Assembly: GCA_026225945.1 (NCBI GenBank)
Contig: JAMJFZ010003581.1
Location: forward strand, 6,282,501 to 6,346,500
Direction: 5' to 3'
DNA length: 64,000 nt
Source: Cricetomys ansorgei
Lineage: Eukaryota; Chordata; Mammalia; Rodentia; Nesomyidae
Numbering within the stretch: position 1 is the first letter of the stretch; every line of letters begins with the position of its first letter. Of this stretch, positions 1-12,766 are shown piece after piece. Below the pieces are notes generated by a model that did not search any database, had not been told where the DNA came from, and worked only from the letters and a program-made list of their open reading frames with translations. A program made the translations under genes and the position numbers.

Positions 1-3000
1 TGGTGTTAAGATCCTCCTGACTTGATGTCTGTGAGTCCCCAATTTATTTCCTACTTCTGAGAAGGGTGCCTCAGGAAGTTATTTGCACTCTTAATTTTTT
101 TTTTCCCTGAAACAAAGAGAATTAACTTGCTTTTAAAGAACAAAACTGTTAAGTGTTCCACATTCTTCCATGCAGTACACAACCTAAGGACAGAACAAAT
201 TCTTGCCCTCAAGGATCTTACTATCTTTTTCAAAGCACTGTGTGTGGATTAGCATTTTTATAGTGCAATAATTCTGTGGTGCCGTTAGCCAAGCCTTGTT
301 TAATTGGGCTCAACTGCCACATTTTATTCCAGTGAAGACTCATTGGCACCATGGATTAGTATTTGCCAGTGGGAAGTGGCTATTAACCTTGATATATGTG
401 AACACTCCTACATAGAGTGCCCATGTTCTGCACAGAGCACATTTCAAAGGTCTAACAAAAGGGGAGCAAAGAGTGGAGAGAAGCCACAGCCATGCTCTAT
501 TTAGTAAGGCTGATATATCTGAAAGTAGAGTAGAGAAGTGTTTCCAGACACCAGGGCACAAGTCACAACTCATTATTATTCTGCTAAAATATCAGAAGAA
601 AATGATCTTGCTCCCTAAAGTAAAATGTGCCATTATACGAGGTAGGGAAATACTGAATCAATGAATCATGCCTTTTCCTCGAGTCATCTAGACTTGACAT
701 AAAAGCGTTGATCCCATGTTGTGTTAAGTAACAGTGCTATCACTGCTAAATAGGATACATAAGTTCCAGAAAATGCAACTTAGTATGTCCTGGAAGAATT
801 CATTCAATTTCCCAAACTCCAAAATATTCATTACTTATGATTTCACAGCTTGTAATGGTGACCTAAGACAGTCTTAGATTTGTCAAAGTCAGTGTTCCTG
901 CCTTTCTCCCTTATTATGAAGTTAACATAACGTCAACTCTTTCACATATAATAAGAACTACCCTGTCGTATAATCATCAAATACCACAAACACCTATCAT
1001 ATAAGGTTCTCGCTGCTACAGCCTCCACAAAACATTTTCATCACACTCATAATATTTGAAATGTTGTATTTCAAATTCTATGTGGAGATACGAAACAGGA
1101 AAGAAATAGAAAAATCCCTCTGCAGAGGGCCTCAGTCTGAGCTGCCGTGCCTCTATAATTTCTCCCAGAGTCAGACAGAAGGCCAGCACAGGCTCAAAGC
1201 TCATTCGCTGAGGAATACTAATGTCAGCTGAACCTCATACTCCCCTCAGCACTACCTTGTCTCAGTATTGTGGCATTTTTTGTTTGTTGTTTCTCTATTT
1301 GTCTTTCTTATTTCTTTTCTTGCTTTGATGTCTCTAATCCCACTGATCCATGCAGGTGACCAAACTTTCATCTGTAATCTGTAGCATTCAAATTAAAGGA
1401 AGGGTTTATAGATTCTAGGATTTTCTGAGCACCTCAAATAAATCCTTGCTAGGCCCCTTATGGATGGATAAAACCATGAACAGAAAATGAAGTTAAATTG
1501 ATCCCGATCAATGTACCACAGAACAGCAAAATTCATTCACTGGCAGTCAACAAACCAATAAAAGGAACTGCTCTTCTTAATTTTATAAAAAGTCCTTTTA
1601 GAAATTATCTTTGATTTTAATCTTATGCTGCTTATCAGAAGTTTGTTTGTTTTTTTAAATTTTCTATCGGATAGTAGATTCAATGGGACTATATTTGTCC
1701 TTCACTAAGTGACAAACGGCTTTCAGATTTTGACAAGACTTCCTTCAGTTACAAGGTTCTGAATTTTATCTCTGTGTTGCATTAAGAACAAATATCTATT
1801 TTCACAGAAACAAGTCTATATTTCTTTAAAGGAAACGGGATGGAAATAACTGCATTTTCCCAGTCACATTAAACAGAAAGGTTAAGCTCCCACTGACAGG
1901 AAAGATGTATTTGCAAGTGATTAACTATATTTCTATCATACTGCTCGCCTGTGTTCTTTCTTTGATGTCTAAACAAAGCACTTGAACACGCTGGGTTGTA
2001 TGCTCTGATGTTGATTTATAGGTAGAACTGAATTCCAAACACTAAGCCAGTAGGTACGCTTTAATAAAAAGCACAGACTTTCCCCCTGCTGGTTAGTGTG
2101 TGACTAAGCGATACTGTTTTAGGGCCTCAATCTGTCAAGACAGGTGTGCAATGGGGGAGTCCTTCAGGCACAAAGACTCAAGTAATCCGCAGAGGGCCAT
2201 GGTCTGCTCGACAGGGTAGCTGGGTTTTAAACCCTTTGCAGAAATATTAACTCTGTTAAAACAAAAACGAAAAGTGCTTTTCTTCTTAGCAGTGATGTTG
2301 AAACAGTCTTTTGGAAGCAAATGTAGCTGCTAGAAGGGAGAAGGTAAAAATCACCTTGCAATGGAATGACAGATGAAACTCAGGCCAGACAGTGCCTGTC
2401 CTGATGTAAGCACATCAGAAGGAATGGTAGAGCATCTTCCTCAGGCTGATCCAGGCCTTCAGACTGACATATCTCAGTGAGCTGGAGAATGGGGATCCAG
2501 GCAGCCTTGTGGGCAGCTCAATAAAGCTATCTGGTAAGGTCACAAAAGAAGAACTAGTAACACAATAGAGATATTTGGATAAATTAAGAGAGGCATCCCC
2601 ATCTGGCCAAGCCCAGGGAGGTAGAATGACTGTAATCATAGAATGAAGCCCTGTGTAGCTCCTCAGCCTGCTAATTTCAGCTTGTAGGGGATGCACAGTA
2701 CCTCAGAGAACCTCGAAAGAGGGGGATTACAAGATAGGATGTGCAAAATGTGTTGTTATTAGATGTGAAGTATAGCCAGATAATGGATTGGAATAGGATT
2801 TCTGCTTTACATCTGATTTCTGGACTCAGTAGGTCCACAAATGGAACAGTCATAAAGTTTTTCAAGTCAGAGAGTAGATCTTCAAAGCAAACAGTCTAAT
2901 CACAGTGCATTCCTACTGTTGTAAAAAGTAAAAGTTGTACAGGATATGTGAAGCATAAAAAAACCATCATAAAATAGCATTGGTTAATTTAAACATTTCT

Positions 3001-3570
3001 GCCTTCCTTTCCAAATGTAAGAATGAGTACATCATTTGCATACATGTGTATATAAGTAAATGTTTATTATAAATAAATATTCTAGGCCAAATATACTGAT
3101 TGTGTTTTTTTTTACCCTCAGTTATCTTTTACTATGAACACACTTCTAGAAAAAATTTCATATTAGTACAGCAGTTGAAAGCATACATTTTCTCTAGTTC
3201 TTTATTTTCATAAACATGATATTTTAAATATTGTAAATTTAAATATATATTCTATTTCTCACTAGTTCCACTCAAAGAAACATTTTTAACACATACCCAT
3301 TTTCCTCACACTGCTTAATATTCTCTTTAAATTCACTTAAACTATTTTTTTCTAAATTTACTCCACTAATAATTTTTAATTACAAATCTGGACTTTAAAT
3401 TTTTATTTCTTCCCATCTCTAAGGAATTTAGTATATACTAAGTCGTGCTTTCGTGTAGATGAACCTTAAAAATGAGAAGAATTGTGTATTTGTCCCTCAC
3501 TCACACCAGAGTACAGTGAAAATCTAAGGAGTGCATGGTCCTCTAAGAATCTCTTGTTTATTGAATCACA
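1..3570. other. Non-coding, mostly single-copy AT-rich DNA
   Basis: No convincing coding frame, RNA gene or young repeat is visible. A short piece near 180-235 resembles the end of an old L2 element (a ccctcaaggatcttac core), but it is too short to call. The stretch 1260-1330 is pyrimidine-rich. A denser, less degenerate block at about 1820-2120 holds TAAT-type words and could be a conserved element. The only open frames are short ones of chance size, 61-93 codons. Confidence 0.6.
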
Positions 3571-3573
3571 TTT

Positions 3574-3770
3574 AGAGCCTGATGGGTTGGCTCAGTGGGG
3601 TTTTACTTGATGCACAAGTCTAATGACCTGCAGTTGATCCCCAAATCCCAAAAAAGGTGAAGGGAGAGATTTGGTAGCATAAAATTGTTCTCTGCTGTAC
3701 CCACACACCATGACACATGCACTCCAAAGACATTATATCCACATAATAGCAAAAATAATATTTTAAATAT
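3574..3770 (+). mobile_element. Old B2/B3-class SINE
   Basis: The 5' part reads as a decayed tRNA-like head (gggttggctcagtgggg, then tgcacaagtctaatgacctg and a B-box-like gttgatcccc). A middle part follows (aaggtgaagggagagat) and then the CA-rich tail region with ccacacaccatgacacatgc. This is the order in rodent tRNA-derived SINEs of the B2/B3 group. Many substitutions show that it is an old copy. Confidence 0.75.
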
Positions 3771-5310
3771 AATTTTATGCATAGGGATCTTTAACTAAAA
3801 CATCTTTCATGATTTTCAATTAAAAGGATATCTGAGCCCAGTCCTGATCCTATGCTTATAAATCAAACCCATTGTTTATGCCCACCTTTTTCTATGTCAA
3901 CGTGTCCACTTCCCCCACGTCACATTAAATGTTACTTGCATGTGATTTGACTTAGTTAGTCAATTATACTTCATAGTATCTCCTGAAAATAAGTTTGCAG
4001 TATTTAATTCAGAGTCCACAAGGTCTGTATCTCAGTCCATGTACATCCCGAAATGCATTCTGCTTGTATATGACTCTCAAGCTAAAAATGATTTTGTGTT
4101 TTTGAAATGTGGTCAAAGAAACAAAGGAATAGATACCACGTGTGGGCCCTAGATCCTAAAATACATTTTATTTGTGCCTTTACAGGGAGTGCTGGCCTCC
4201 CGCTCTAATTTTACCAATATTAGGTCCAGTGATGGTTGTTTGAAAATGATTTTTTGACACCTCGGTAGATATGCTTACTAATGCTTCAGGCACCAGCACC
4301 TGTGTGTTGAGCCGAGAGAGAGAGAGAGAAAGACGGTCATTGATTTCTGTAGACAGGTCTAAATCCCTGAATCTAAAACAATTTTGTTGTTGTACTTAGT
4401 TTTTTTTTACATGGTAATATATATTTAAAGCTTCCAAAGTGTGGAGAATATAAAGCAAAAATATTTTATATTTCAGTCTTACTACCAGAGTAGCATTGGT
4501 TTCTAAAGGTTGTATTTTATGAAAAATTGTTTAGACAAGTTCCTTGAAAATCCAAACGAAACATAATCAAAATTAAATGCATACTATGACATGCATTTAT
4601 TCCTAACACGCGGATAAATCCTCCTTCTATTCATGCTGTTTTGTTTCAGAACCAATTCAACATACTTCCATAGTCACCATTCTGTATACACATGTAAAAT
4701 ACCTATTTAATTTGAATTTTTTCACTCACCTTTCTGATACAAATACCATACTTTAAGACAAGCTTAGAACTTTAAGAATAAATGCTGACTTAGAAAATAA
4801 TGATTTGGCTATAAATTAGCACATTATATACTTTTTGAGTGAGTTTATTTTTCCTCTCCCCTCTCCCTAGTGCTAGAGAAGAAACACGAGGTTTTGTACC
4901 TACAAGGGAAGCACTTTGGAAGATGATACTCTCTGCAGCTGCGTTCTCTATTCTCGGTTGTTTGACAGGAAGGACCATCTTCAATGGTATAAAAATTTGC
5001 TAGTACTCAAGGAAGGTGTCTGATAAAGCGCCACGTTTTCCTGGTTTAGGTTGTCTCCTGTTTGCATATACTAGGAATTAATCTTCACTATCAACTTTAA
5101 AAGAAGATACTGACTTTCAAGCTTTATTCCAGTTACAGCATTCCTTCAAGTCCAGGGCTACTTTAATCATCTATACAGCAATTGTCGTAAATGATCAGAA
5201 AACTTACTGATGTAGGTGTGTTCATATTTCATTCTATGTTTTACATAAACATAAGAATATTTTAGGAAAAATGTAAAACACAATCCTTGCTGATAAAATG
5301 AAAAATCAAG
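3771..5310. other. Non-coding AT-rich DNA without recognised genes
   Basis: No gene or clear repeat is seen apart from a short GA run at 4313-4332. Several TA-rich runs occur (3225-3260, 4417-4430). The longest open frame, on the minus strand at 4790-4984, has no recognisable features. Confidence 0.55.
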
Positions 5311-5512
5311 GGTTGGAGAAATAGCTCATATGCTAGAAGCATTTACTGCTTACACAGAAGGCCCAAGTTGTGTTCTCAGCAAACAGGTCTGGGGGATCCA
5401 ATGCTCTCTTTTGGCCTCTATGGACATTGCACTCACATGCATATGCAAACACAGACTCACACATACTCACACATACACATACTTTTTAAAAAATACAAAA
5501 CAAAAGAAAATC
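5311..5512 (+). mobile_element. B2/B3-class SINE
   Basis: It starts with ggttggagaaatagctca, the decayed A box of a tRNA-derived rodent SINE. The body contains gggggatccaatgctctc and ttggcctctatgg, a CA-rich 3' region (cacatgcatatgcaaacaca) and an A-rich tail. The 98-codon frame across it comes from the SINE and its CA repeats and is not a gene. Confidence 0.85.
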
Positions 5513-6879
5513 ATACATGGTAAATCAAAACGAAACATGAAAAAGTTTTCAGACTTTGCTTGCAATTTTTTAAACAGACTTTGTGATCATAAAATTCTTA
5601 GGTACAAGTGTATAACAACTCACTAGATGAGATTAGACTGGAAATACCTACAACTTCTTGACCTGTATCTATAAAATGATCTTATTATAAGCAAACGTCC
5701 CCCACTTAGACTAACTTTCTATATACCCCCTTACTTTACAAACCTTGACACACACCACTTTCTAAAGTTACCTGAATTGAATATGGAAACTTTTTCTCTA
5801 GAATTGTACAATCCAGAATTTTTATCGTGCTAGCAAAACCAAACTCTATTGATTCATAAAATATTGACAATATTCATAGTTTAAAAATCATGTGCACAAC
5901 ACTATTTTATTTTTATGCTTTTATGAACCCAAGTTGCTAACTGAATTTGTATTTCCATCAAAATCTGAAGAATGCATAACTCTCTGTTTTCTGGCTTAAT
6001 ATGGTATACAGTAAGCTCATTCTCATTAATACTACAAAGGCAGTATTTGTAGGATGAGAGAAGAAGAAAAATAGCAAATTGTGTATTCCTTGCTAAGGAG
6101 AGTACATATTCATGTTTTGAATGCCTGAATGGTTTCAGCAATACAGAGCACTAGAGATAAAGCATGATAAAGGGTGATAAAGAGACCATCTATCCAAAGG
6201 AATGAAAGAGCTTTGAGGACTGAGATTAAGCCCGAATCTCCTCCTTCGTGTTTAGATACCAACATTATTCATAAAAAATAATTTATTCTAATGTTATTAG
6301 CATACACACAAAAACATATTATGATAGAAAGGTTTTAATTAGAAATGAATGGTTATATTTTTTATGCTTCTCGTTCACACAGTGAGGGAGAAAGCTTCAT
6401 CCCAGTAAATTATCATCCAAAATTCTTTGGCATTTTTAAGTCTTAAATTTGTATCAACTTACAGCATTTTCACAATATCCATTCAAATCCATGGTAAAGC
6501 TATCCCACCAATCTGATACTATATCAAAATCTTTCTATTTACTCCTAAAAATAAAAAAAAAAAATCAAACTTACTTCCAAGTTAATTTCCAAAATCTGTA
6601 CTAGCATTTTCTCACTTTATTCTGACATTAACACAGTAGTATTTTCTACTGTCAATTCTGATATAAAATGAGAAATCTGATTTTATTAATCTAGTTAGAG
6701 GAATGAACTTCAGACTTCTAAGACACAGCAAAGAAATTGAGTCAGGCAGAAAAAAAATAATGAGAAAGTTAGGATGCCTTCATGAGCAGGCAGAGTCATT
6801 TTATGTAGACGTTTCCCTCAAGCAACTAAATCGAGCCCAAACAAGCCTATTTCTCTGAAACTTGCCTTACCCGCCATTC
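5513..6879. other. Non-coding AT-rich DNA
   Basis: No gene, SINE or LTR was recognised. Short A-runs occur (6546-6561). Open frames are short and have no motifs. Confidence 0.5.
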
Positions 6880-7245
6880 CGTCACAAAATACATTGTAAT
6901 AATATCATAAAACAGCTTGAGACGAAGAAAGATTCTGATTGACTGTTCAGCATTCCAAAAGGGTAGATTAATATCTGTGAATCTCACAGCTGACGCATTT
7001 TAATGCAAACTTGCAGTTTGTGGGAATTGAATCTGTCCGCCAAAATCATCTATTTATATATAGAAAATGGGGGGAGAAATAGACATTTCATAATAGCAAT
7101 GAGTCCAGGGGACGCTGTTATCATGAGCTAATCACATCCCATGGGCACGATAGCACTCAGCTGTGTCCCCTGTCTCGTATGGCTCCGGAGGAACGATTAT
7201 CTCATGATAATAACCCTTATCCTGGCTTAGTGAGTAATAAAATAT
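6880..7245. promoter_or_regulatory. Candidate conserved non-coding (enhancer-like) element
   Basis: This non-repeat block is dense in intact transcription-factor-like words: ctgattgactg, cagctgac, a POU-like ttaatgcaaac, and GATA words (ttatcatgag, attatctcatgataataac, cccttatcc). A perfect 10-base inverted pair, ttatcatgag at 7118-7127 and ctcatgataa at 7201-7210, lies inside it. It lacks repeat decay, unlike its surroundings. The enhancer role is inference only, since no alignment was possible here. Confidence 0.4.
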
Positions 7246-8955
7246 ATATATATACTTTCTTCCCAATTTCCTTAGAGTTTATTCACCAGCTAACTTTTTC
7301 TCTCTTGAGTTCCGGTTCTATGTTACTTCCTGCTTAGAAAACCAAACAAAAACAACTAAAAGCTGTGACTCTGTACCTTGGTAATATTTTATTTTGTTAG
7401 CAAGGTTAGGAAAAAATGTGCGACTATATTGATCAGACTGGGAAAGAGCAGCATGGCAGACAAGCTCTGATCTCCTGAGACTGGTGTATAGAAGAAGATC
7501 CATACCTGCACTGACATTTCATAAAATGTCTAGGCTGCTTAATCTTCTTTTGAGAAACACACGTATCTGTAGCCTAAAAAAAGTATAGAGAAATACATGG
7601 TTATATAATACCACACCTATTTTGTTTTATGATCCAACATGTGCATAATACTACACCATGAAACCTGAAATGTGGTTGTCCTCTTTAGTCAAAACATCTA
7701 CCTATGACCTTCACACTGTCGAACTTGCAAATGTGTCAACAGAGATTCAATGTCTTGTCAGTCACAACAGCAGGAGATACCATGTTTTCTGTATCTGCAG
7801 TTTGGATACACAGGTAAAGAGAATGCAGAGGCAAAGTTCTGGGGAAACAGATCATCTAAATGGAATTGGACCCAAGGAAACTAAGGGAGATTAAAGTGTG
7901 AGATATTTGGGAATTACGATATTTTGAAGTTTCCTGTCACATATCCTATAACTTCAAGATTCTTTAAGAAGCTTCATAGCTGATAAGAAATTGCTTGTGC
8001 ATAAATAGTTTCAAAAATGTATCATTAGTACAATGTTATGTTTTTAGAAAAATGCGAAGAATAAGGTTCATTTTTACTTCATAACTAATACTTATGAATA
8101 CATGCAGTTTTTAATGTTTTAAAAATTAATTCTTATAGAAGAATAATTGTCCCATTGAACACAGAGTGATCAATCCAAATGAGAAGTAAAGAACATTATA
8201 TAGATGTATGAAAATGTCACAAAGAAACCCATCATTCTATACAGTTAACACACACTAACAAAAAACAACTCTGGTATATGTGGTTTATAAAATAAAAGTA
8301 AATGTGTGAAAGCAAAATTAATATATGCATGTAATTTTCTTTTAGATGAAAACATGAATGTCCCCAGATCATATTCCTCATAATTTGTATAGGGAAATAG
8401 CAAAAATAATGCTTTATGTGGTAGAAGGTAGAAGGATGAGCTATAGACATCAGTAAGACTATCAATAGATAAGTGAACATGAATAATTCATTTTATCTTT
8501 CCACATACCAGATTGATCATCCTAAGTAAGAGTTGTATTAGTCAATGTTTTATAGTCTATTCTGCTCTGATTTTATAACAAGGCTATACAAATATTATAT
8601 ATAGTAATACATATTATTTACTATCTAACATTTTTCATTTCACATTTTCTAAAATAAATTATGGAAACCAAAATGCCACATAAATGTAAGGCCAAGAACA
8701 GAGAGGAAAAAAACAAATGCACAGAAAGAGAAAGAGACATGGGGCATATCTTTGCTTGTTAGTACATGTCCAAACTTATTAGAAGTATTGCACTCTTTTA
8801 TAAAAATAAACAAATAAACAAACAATTTAATGTTAGATAATAAAATTGAGCCATTTAACAAAACTATTCTGGATTTGTAGCTTGGTAAATCATCAGTACA
8901 GGCTATTGATACTCTCCATACATGGCTGGAAATGATTTTATACAATCTTATTGTT
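7246..8955. other. Non-coding DNA, nothing recognised
   Basis: A short TA microsatellite sits at 7242-7253. The rest is AT-rich and has no gene-like structure. A 78-codon frame at 7658-7894 has no recognisable domain. I see no splice-site pair supporting an exon. Confidence 0.5.
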
Positions 8956-8959
8956 AAAA

Positions 8960-9115
8960 TAGCACTTGAGATATGGAGAACAGAAGATCAAATTTTAAGA
9001 CCAGTTTCAGCTCCATAGCAATTTGAGGGACTTGGCAACATGATATAGTATCTCAAAAAACAAATACATCCAAATTAAAAAAAAAAAAAAAAAAAAAACT
9101 TAAAAAACCACCACC
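8960..9115 (+). mobile_element. Degenerate B1/B4-like SINE end with A-rich tail
   Basis: The words agatcaaattttaagaccag, tagcaatttgaggga and agtatctcaaaaaac follow the order of the B1 3' half (gttcaaggccag, tagcaagttcagg, accctgtctcaaaa). They are followed by an A-run of about 22 bases near 9078-9099. The match is heavily decayed, so the assignment is tentative. Confidence 0.45.
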
Positions 9116-9339
9116 AACAAAAATCAAATAGAAAACCAATTGATTTTTCAGCCAACAAACAAAAAGTCTAGTGCCAGAAATAGGTTACCATTTTTAGAAT
9201 TGTTGGCCAATGAGTTTCCAAAGATCAGCAAATATTACAGACCACTGCCAATGCTATCAGTTACCCTCCAGTACTTTAAGGTTTGACCCTATTCCTTCCT
9301 AGGACATTATGTACTTGAGTCCATCAAACATGGAGATAT

Positions 9340-9870
9340 CAACCTGATATTGATTTGGAAGCTTCACCTCTATTGGCTAGCTTTCATAATGCAAAAATAT
9401 TGTTTTCTCTCTCTGCCCATCTGCCCTCGGGGTCCTGTTTCCCTTCTTAGCACATGGCTGAGATATGGGCCAAGCCATAAGCTCAGCCTCTGGGAAGGAA
9501 AACACAAGGCATGGGTCAACGGATCCATGTGGGTCCCAGATGTGAGGACTGAGAGTGAATCTGACTCTCAGGAGAGGCTGTCAGAAGAGCATATCTCTCA
9601 TTTCTTAAAGCGAGGGTGGTTACATTTCTAGGGTACAGGCAGGGGAGGGTCTTTGTTACCCAGAGATGGAAGCCATTGGTTAAGACAAGGATACTGGCAT
9701 AGCCCAATTTGCATATGGAGCTCAAGTGTAAGTGTTCCGGTCCTGCTAGGGTACCTTCTGCATAAGGTATGGTCACACTGGGGAAAGAGGAAGATACCTT
9801 ATCAGAAGATGGGCTCAGCCCTAGACTTCCAGCTACAGTGCAGATAAGCACCAGCCAAACCACATTCCTT
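9340..9870. other. Unassigned higher-GC block, possibly an old LTR or retroelement part
   Basis: Composition changes here to a more balanced base content than the neighbours. The block holds an octamer-like atttgcat at about 9709 and open frames on both strands (93-115 codons), with no protein motif in them. It directly precedes the L1 3'UTR-like sequence. It could be an old LTR, L1-associated sequence or single-copy DNA. I cannot name it. Confidence 0.3.
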
Positions 9871-10079
9871 TACTAATGACTTTCTGTGAAGCAGGCAGTA
9901 TTTAATATTTAGCTGAGTTCTGACCTGAGCTAAGAAAAATAGAGAGCAACTGAACTCCTACTGCTCTCAAGATGAGAAAATCTGGGGTTCAAGGCATGCT
10001 TCAGTCCACTCTTACCTCTAAGACAGCCCCACACTAAAAGGTAGCATACATGAAAACTGAAAACAATAGTAATCAAAGT

Positions 10080-10975
10080 TGCCCCAGTCATGAACCCTGT
10101 GAACTACAATAATGACTGTTCTGGCAAGAAATATCCAGTGATGAAATAATGGCATGAACATTGTAGATGTAACAAACTACTTTCTGGTTGTATTTAAGGC
10201 CCACTCCATGAGATAAAAGATGTGATTGGAACTACTATTGAGTCTAGGGATAATAACCTATGGCCGAACAAGTCATAGGCCCTAGAGGAGAACCTACTAG
10301 TACTATTTTGCTAAATGAACACACTAGTAAGCCAACTACTTATGACTATTATTATATGCACAGATAAATGTTTCTCTCAACCCTCATCAGAGAAGCTATT
10401 ATTTATAGCAAAGGTGATGAATAACATAACTCATCAAGTTAAAGAGACTACAAGACCATGGAATACTCAACCCCAAATGGGACATCTGTATCCCACAAGG
10501 CTCACAAGGCTCACAAGGCTCCGGGATCATTGAAGAAATGGGGAAAGAAAAAGGTGAGAGCTAGAGCCAGTAGATGATTACATAGAATGTCTTCCACACC
10601 TAGCATGACAGTTACACACACGAACTCACAGTGGTTTGACAACATACACAACATGTACAAACCAGAAAAAAATCCCAACATGGACAGGGTAGTTAGACAC
10701 CAAATCACACACCCCTAGCCCAACAGTGATTGGAATTTGATAGCTGCTGAGAGAGGGAGAATCAATTTACTAAGAGTCTAGTCTGCGGTAGGTTGAACAC
10801 ACTGTAGTGAAAGGCCACACATCCAAGAAGGTTTGGGCAGCACAAGCAAAACTAACAGAGGGCACAAAAGTGGGTGTACAATGAGTTAAAGGGTCCAGGA
10901 GGAGTTAGGGGAGGGAGTAATATGAACAATATATATTACACAAAATTCTCAAAGAACTAACTATAACATAAAGAG
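10080..10975 (+). mobile_element. L1 (Lx-like) 3' untranslated region
   Basis: The order of words follows the long rodent L1 3'UTR: taaggcccactccatgagat, ctcatcagagaagct, caaatgggacatctgtatcc, ggatcattgaagaaatgggg, gagctagagccag. Transposon-tail features follow, including tcacacacccctagcccaac, and then a purine-rich end (ggaggagttaggggagg). No ORF2 reading frame is left intact next to it. The subfamily call is from memory. Confidence 0.65.
10495..10521 (+). repeat. Three tandem copies of a 9-base unit
   Basis: The unit acaaggctc occurs three times in a row with no mismatch, inside the L1 3'UTR-like sequence. This is probably a local slippage expansion. Confidence 0.9.
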
Positions 10976-10979
10976 TATT

Positions 10980-12000
10980 TACAAGCAAATGTCATTGAGT
11001 CTATTTAATTATTCCATGAAGTACATCACAAGAGTATTTTAAAGGAAAACTGGAAGTCTATGAGAGATAGAAGGGAAGATGATGAAATTGTTTAAAGTAA
11101 CAAATTAGTAAAAAATCTGGACCCACATACCATCATAGACATCCAATCTTTCTAAACTCTAAGCAAAACTAGAAAAACAGACACCCAAGGCTAAATTATA
11201 CATAAGACAAAATTAGCAAGGTGACTAAATGAAGAGAAGAAAGTGGTATGATTTATGGAGTAGAGAATGAGAGAACCATTAGTTAAAAGTTAAATGGGTA
11301 TTGAGTGGGAAGTAAGTGGGCTAAGCGGACAAGAGCAACAACTTGTAAGTAAGAATTTCCCTCTCCTGTAAGAGGAAGTGCAAGCTCAATTGTTAAAAAA
11401 GAACTGAAGCAACACTATGCCTGACTAACTCTAAAATCCATTCCGTACCCCCACCCCTCGAATCAGGAGATTGAAATGAAGAAAAGTTGCTGTAAATGGA
11501 ATATAAACCATACAATATAGATGAAAAGAGGAAACGAAAGAAAAAATATAATTCACTTCAACAGACAGTAAAAGTAGAGCACAGAGATTTACCAAAGAAA
11601 ATAAATTGTTATTTAACAAAATGCTTAAAGAAATCAAGAGAGTAAATACAAACATGAGAACATACAGCTAAAATAAAAATATCAAATAAAAGAATTTTCA
11701 GAAAAGATCAACTTCTAAAAAAGAAAACACATGATGAGATACAACATATAAGAGATAATGATGTAAGGGAAATTAAAAAAAAAAACACATGAAATCAGAA
11801 TTCACAAATAAATGATGATATTGACTATATCCCAGAAAAAGTAAATAATAATAACAAAACTCCTCAAAACGCTATTCAAATTATTTGCCTTGAAGTAACA
11901 TATATTTAAAGTGATATGCTGAAATAATCCATTACATTTCTCATGATATTGGCTTGTAACAGATAATGTCTAGGCATAAAGTATCCTGGTAAGATAAAAG
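10980..12000 (+). mobile_element. Probable old L1 fragment, partly unassigned
   Basis: The part at about 11540-11700 resembles an L1 ORF1 coding strand (aaaatgcttaaagaaatcaa, then gtaaatacaaacatgagaac), but stops are frequent. The rest is A-rich with no recognised match. I infer a broken L1 from the bias to A on the plus strand and the neighbouring L1 tail. No ORF survives. Confidence 0.4.
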
Positions 12001-12004
12001 TACA

Positions 12005-12061
12005 TTTATGTTTATTTTATTTTATTTTTATGTTTATGGGTGCTTTGTCTGTATGCATGTC
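12005..12061 (-). mobile_element. 3' part of a B3-class SINE (left half of a split copy)
   Basis: The sequence gtttatgggtgctttgtctg followed by tatgcatgtc is the reverse complement of a B3 SINE tail. The copy is cut at 12061 by an LTR and resumes at 12385. Seen together, the two parts make one minus-strand SINE. Confidence 0.8.
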
Positions 12062-12384
12062 TGTAGTAGATAGCCACTGGGGGTTCACCAGGGAAGACAC
12101 AGAGGTGTATTCATAAGTCCAAACTCTTCCAGTCCTCAGCAGAGGGAACCACTGCTTTGGTTTGTGCCAGACTCCATAGTGGAACCCTGAGCACTCAGCT
12201 CAGGTGTTTTTATTCTTTCAGAACACCTCAGGTATTTTACTGATAGCACGTGCAGATAATTAGCAATTAAACAACCCCCACAGAAATCCAACACCTGCAA
12301 ACAATACAAAATGCTCCAGACAGCCCCTCATCCAACAGTGCATAAAACAATTTCAACAATCACTAAAAATAAACGTCCCCAGCA
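12062..12384 (-). mobile_element. Solo LTR of an endogenous retrovirus-like element
   Basis: This 323-base block interrupts a B3 SINE. It begins TG and ends CA and is flanked by the 6-base direct repeat catgtc (12056-12061 and 12385-12390). That is the signature of LTR integration, and 6 bases suits the class II (ERVK-like) group. The likely sense strand is minus, where an aataaa signal lies at the middle (reverse of tttatt at about 12209-12214). No internal retroviral sequence or coding frame is present, so it is a recombined solo LTR. The family name is not recognised. Confidence 0.75.
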
Positions 12385-12556
12385 CATGTCTATGTACTGT
12401 GTGCATGCAGTGCTTTCAGAACCCCAAAGAGAGCATCAGATACGTTGGAACTGGAGGTATAGAAGTTGTTAGCTGCCATGTAGGTGCTGGAATTCAAAAT
12501 TAGGTCCTTTGGAAAAGCAGCCAATAATCTGGTGCTGAGCCATCTCTTCAGTCCTG
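12385..12556 (-). mobile_element. 5' part of the split B3-class SINE (right half)
   Basis: The text tggaactggaggtatagaag, then tgccatgtaggtgctggaat and gctgagccatctcttcagtcc, is the reverse complement of a B3 5' body and tRNA-like head. It completes the half that ends at 12061. Confidence 0.9.
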
Positions 12557-12604
12557 TAAAATTAATTTTAAATGCCAAAGCTGTTAGCAAGAACAGGAAG
12601 AAAG

Positions 12605-12766
12605 AGAAACCGTTGATTATCCTTTGATCCCAGCACTTGGGACTCAACACTTGGGAGGAAGAGGGAAGCACCTCCGTTCAGGATGAACCTGGTCTTCAGA
12701 AAGAATTCTAGTACAGCCAGGGCTACACAGAGAAACCCTATCCCTCAAAACCAAAACCAAAACCAG
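12605..12766 (+). mobile_element. B1 SINE
   Basis: It contains the 7SL-derived words tttgatcccagcacttggga, gatgaacctggtcttcag and cagccagggctacacagaga. It ends in an A/C-rich tail that runs into the pentamer array. A small internal duplication of cacttggga (gcacttgggactcaacacttgggagg region) is visible. The copy is moderately diverged. Confidence 0.9.

Noticed and set aside
5311..5345. tRNA-like A-box and B-box words at SINE heads
   Set aside because: They belong to tRNA-derived SINEs, not to functional tRNA genes. No cloverleaf is preserved.
9350..9863. Overlapping open frames of 93 and 115 codons on opposite strands
   Set aside because: The block is GC-richer, which lengthens frames by chance. 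No motif or homology was recognised.
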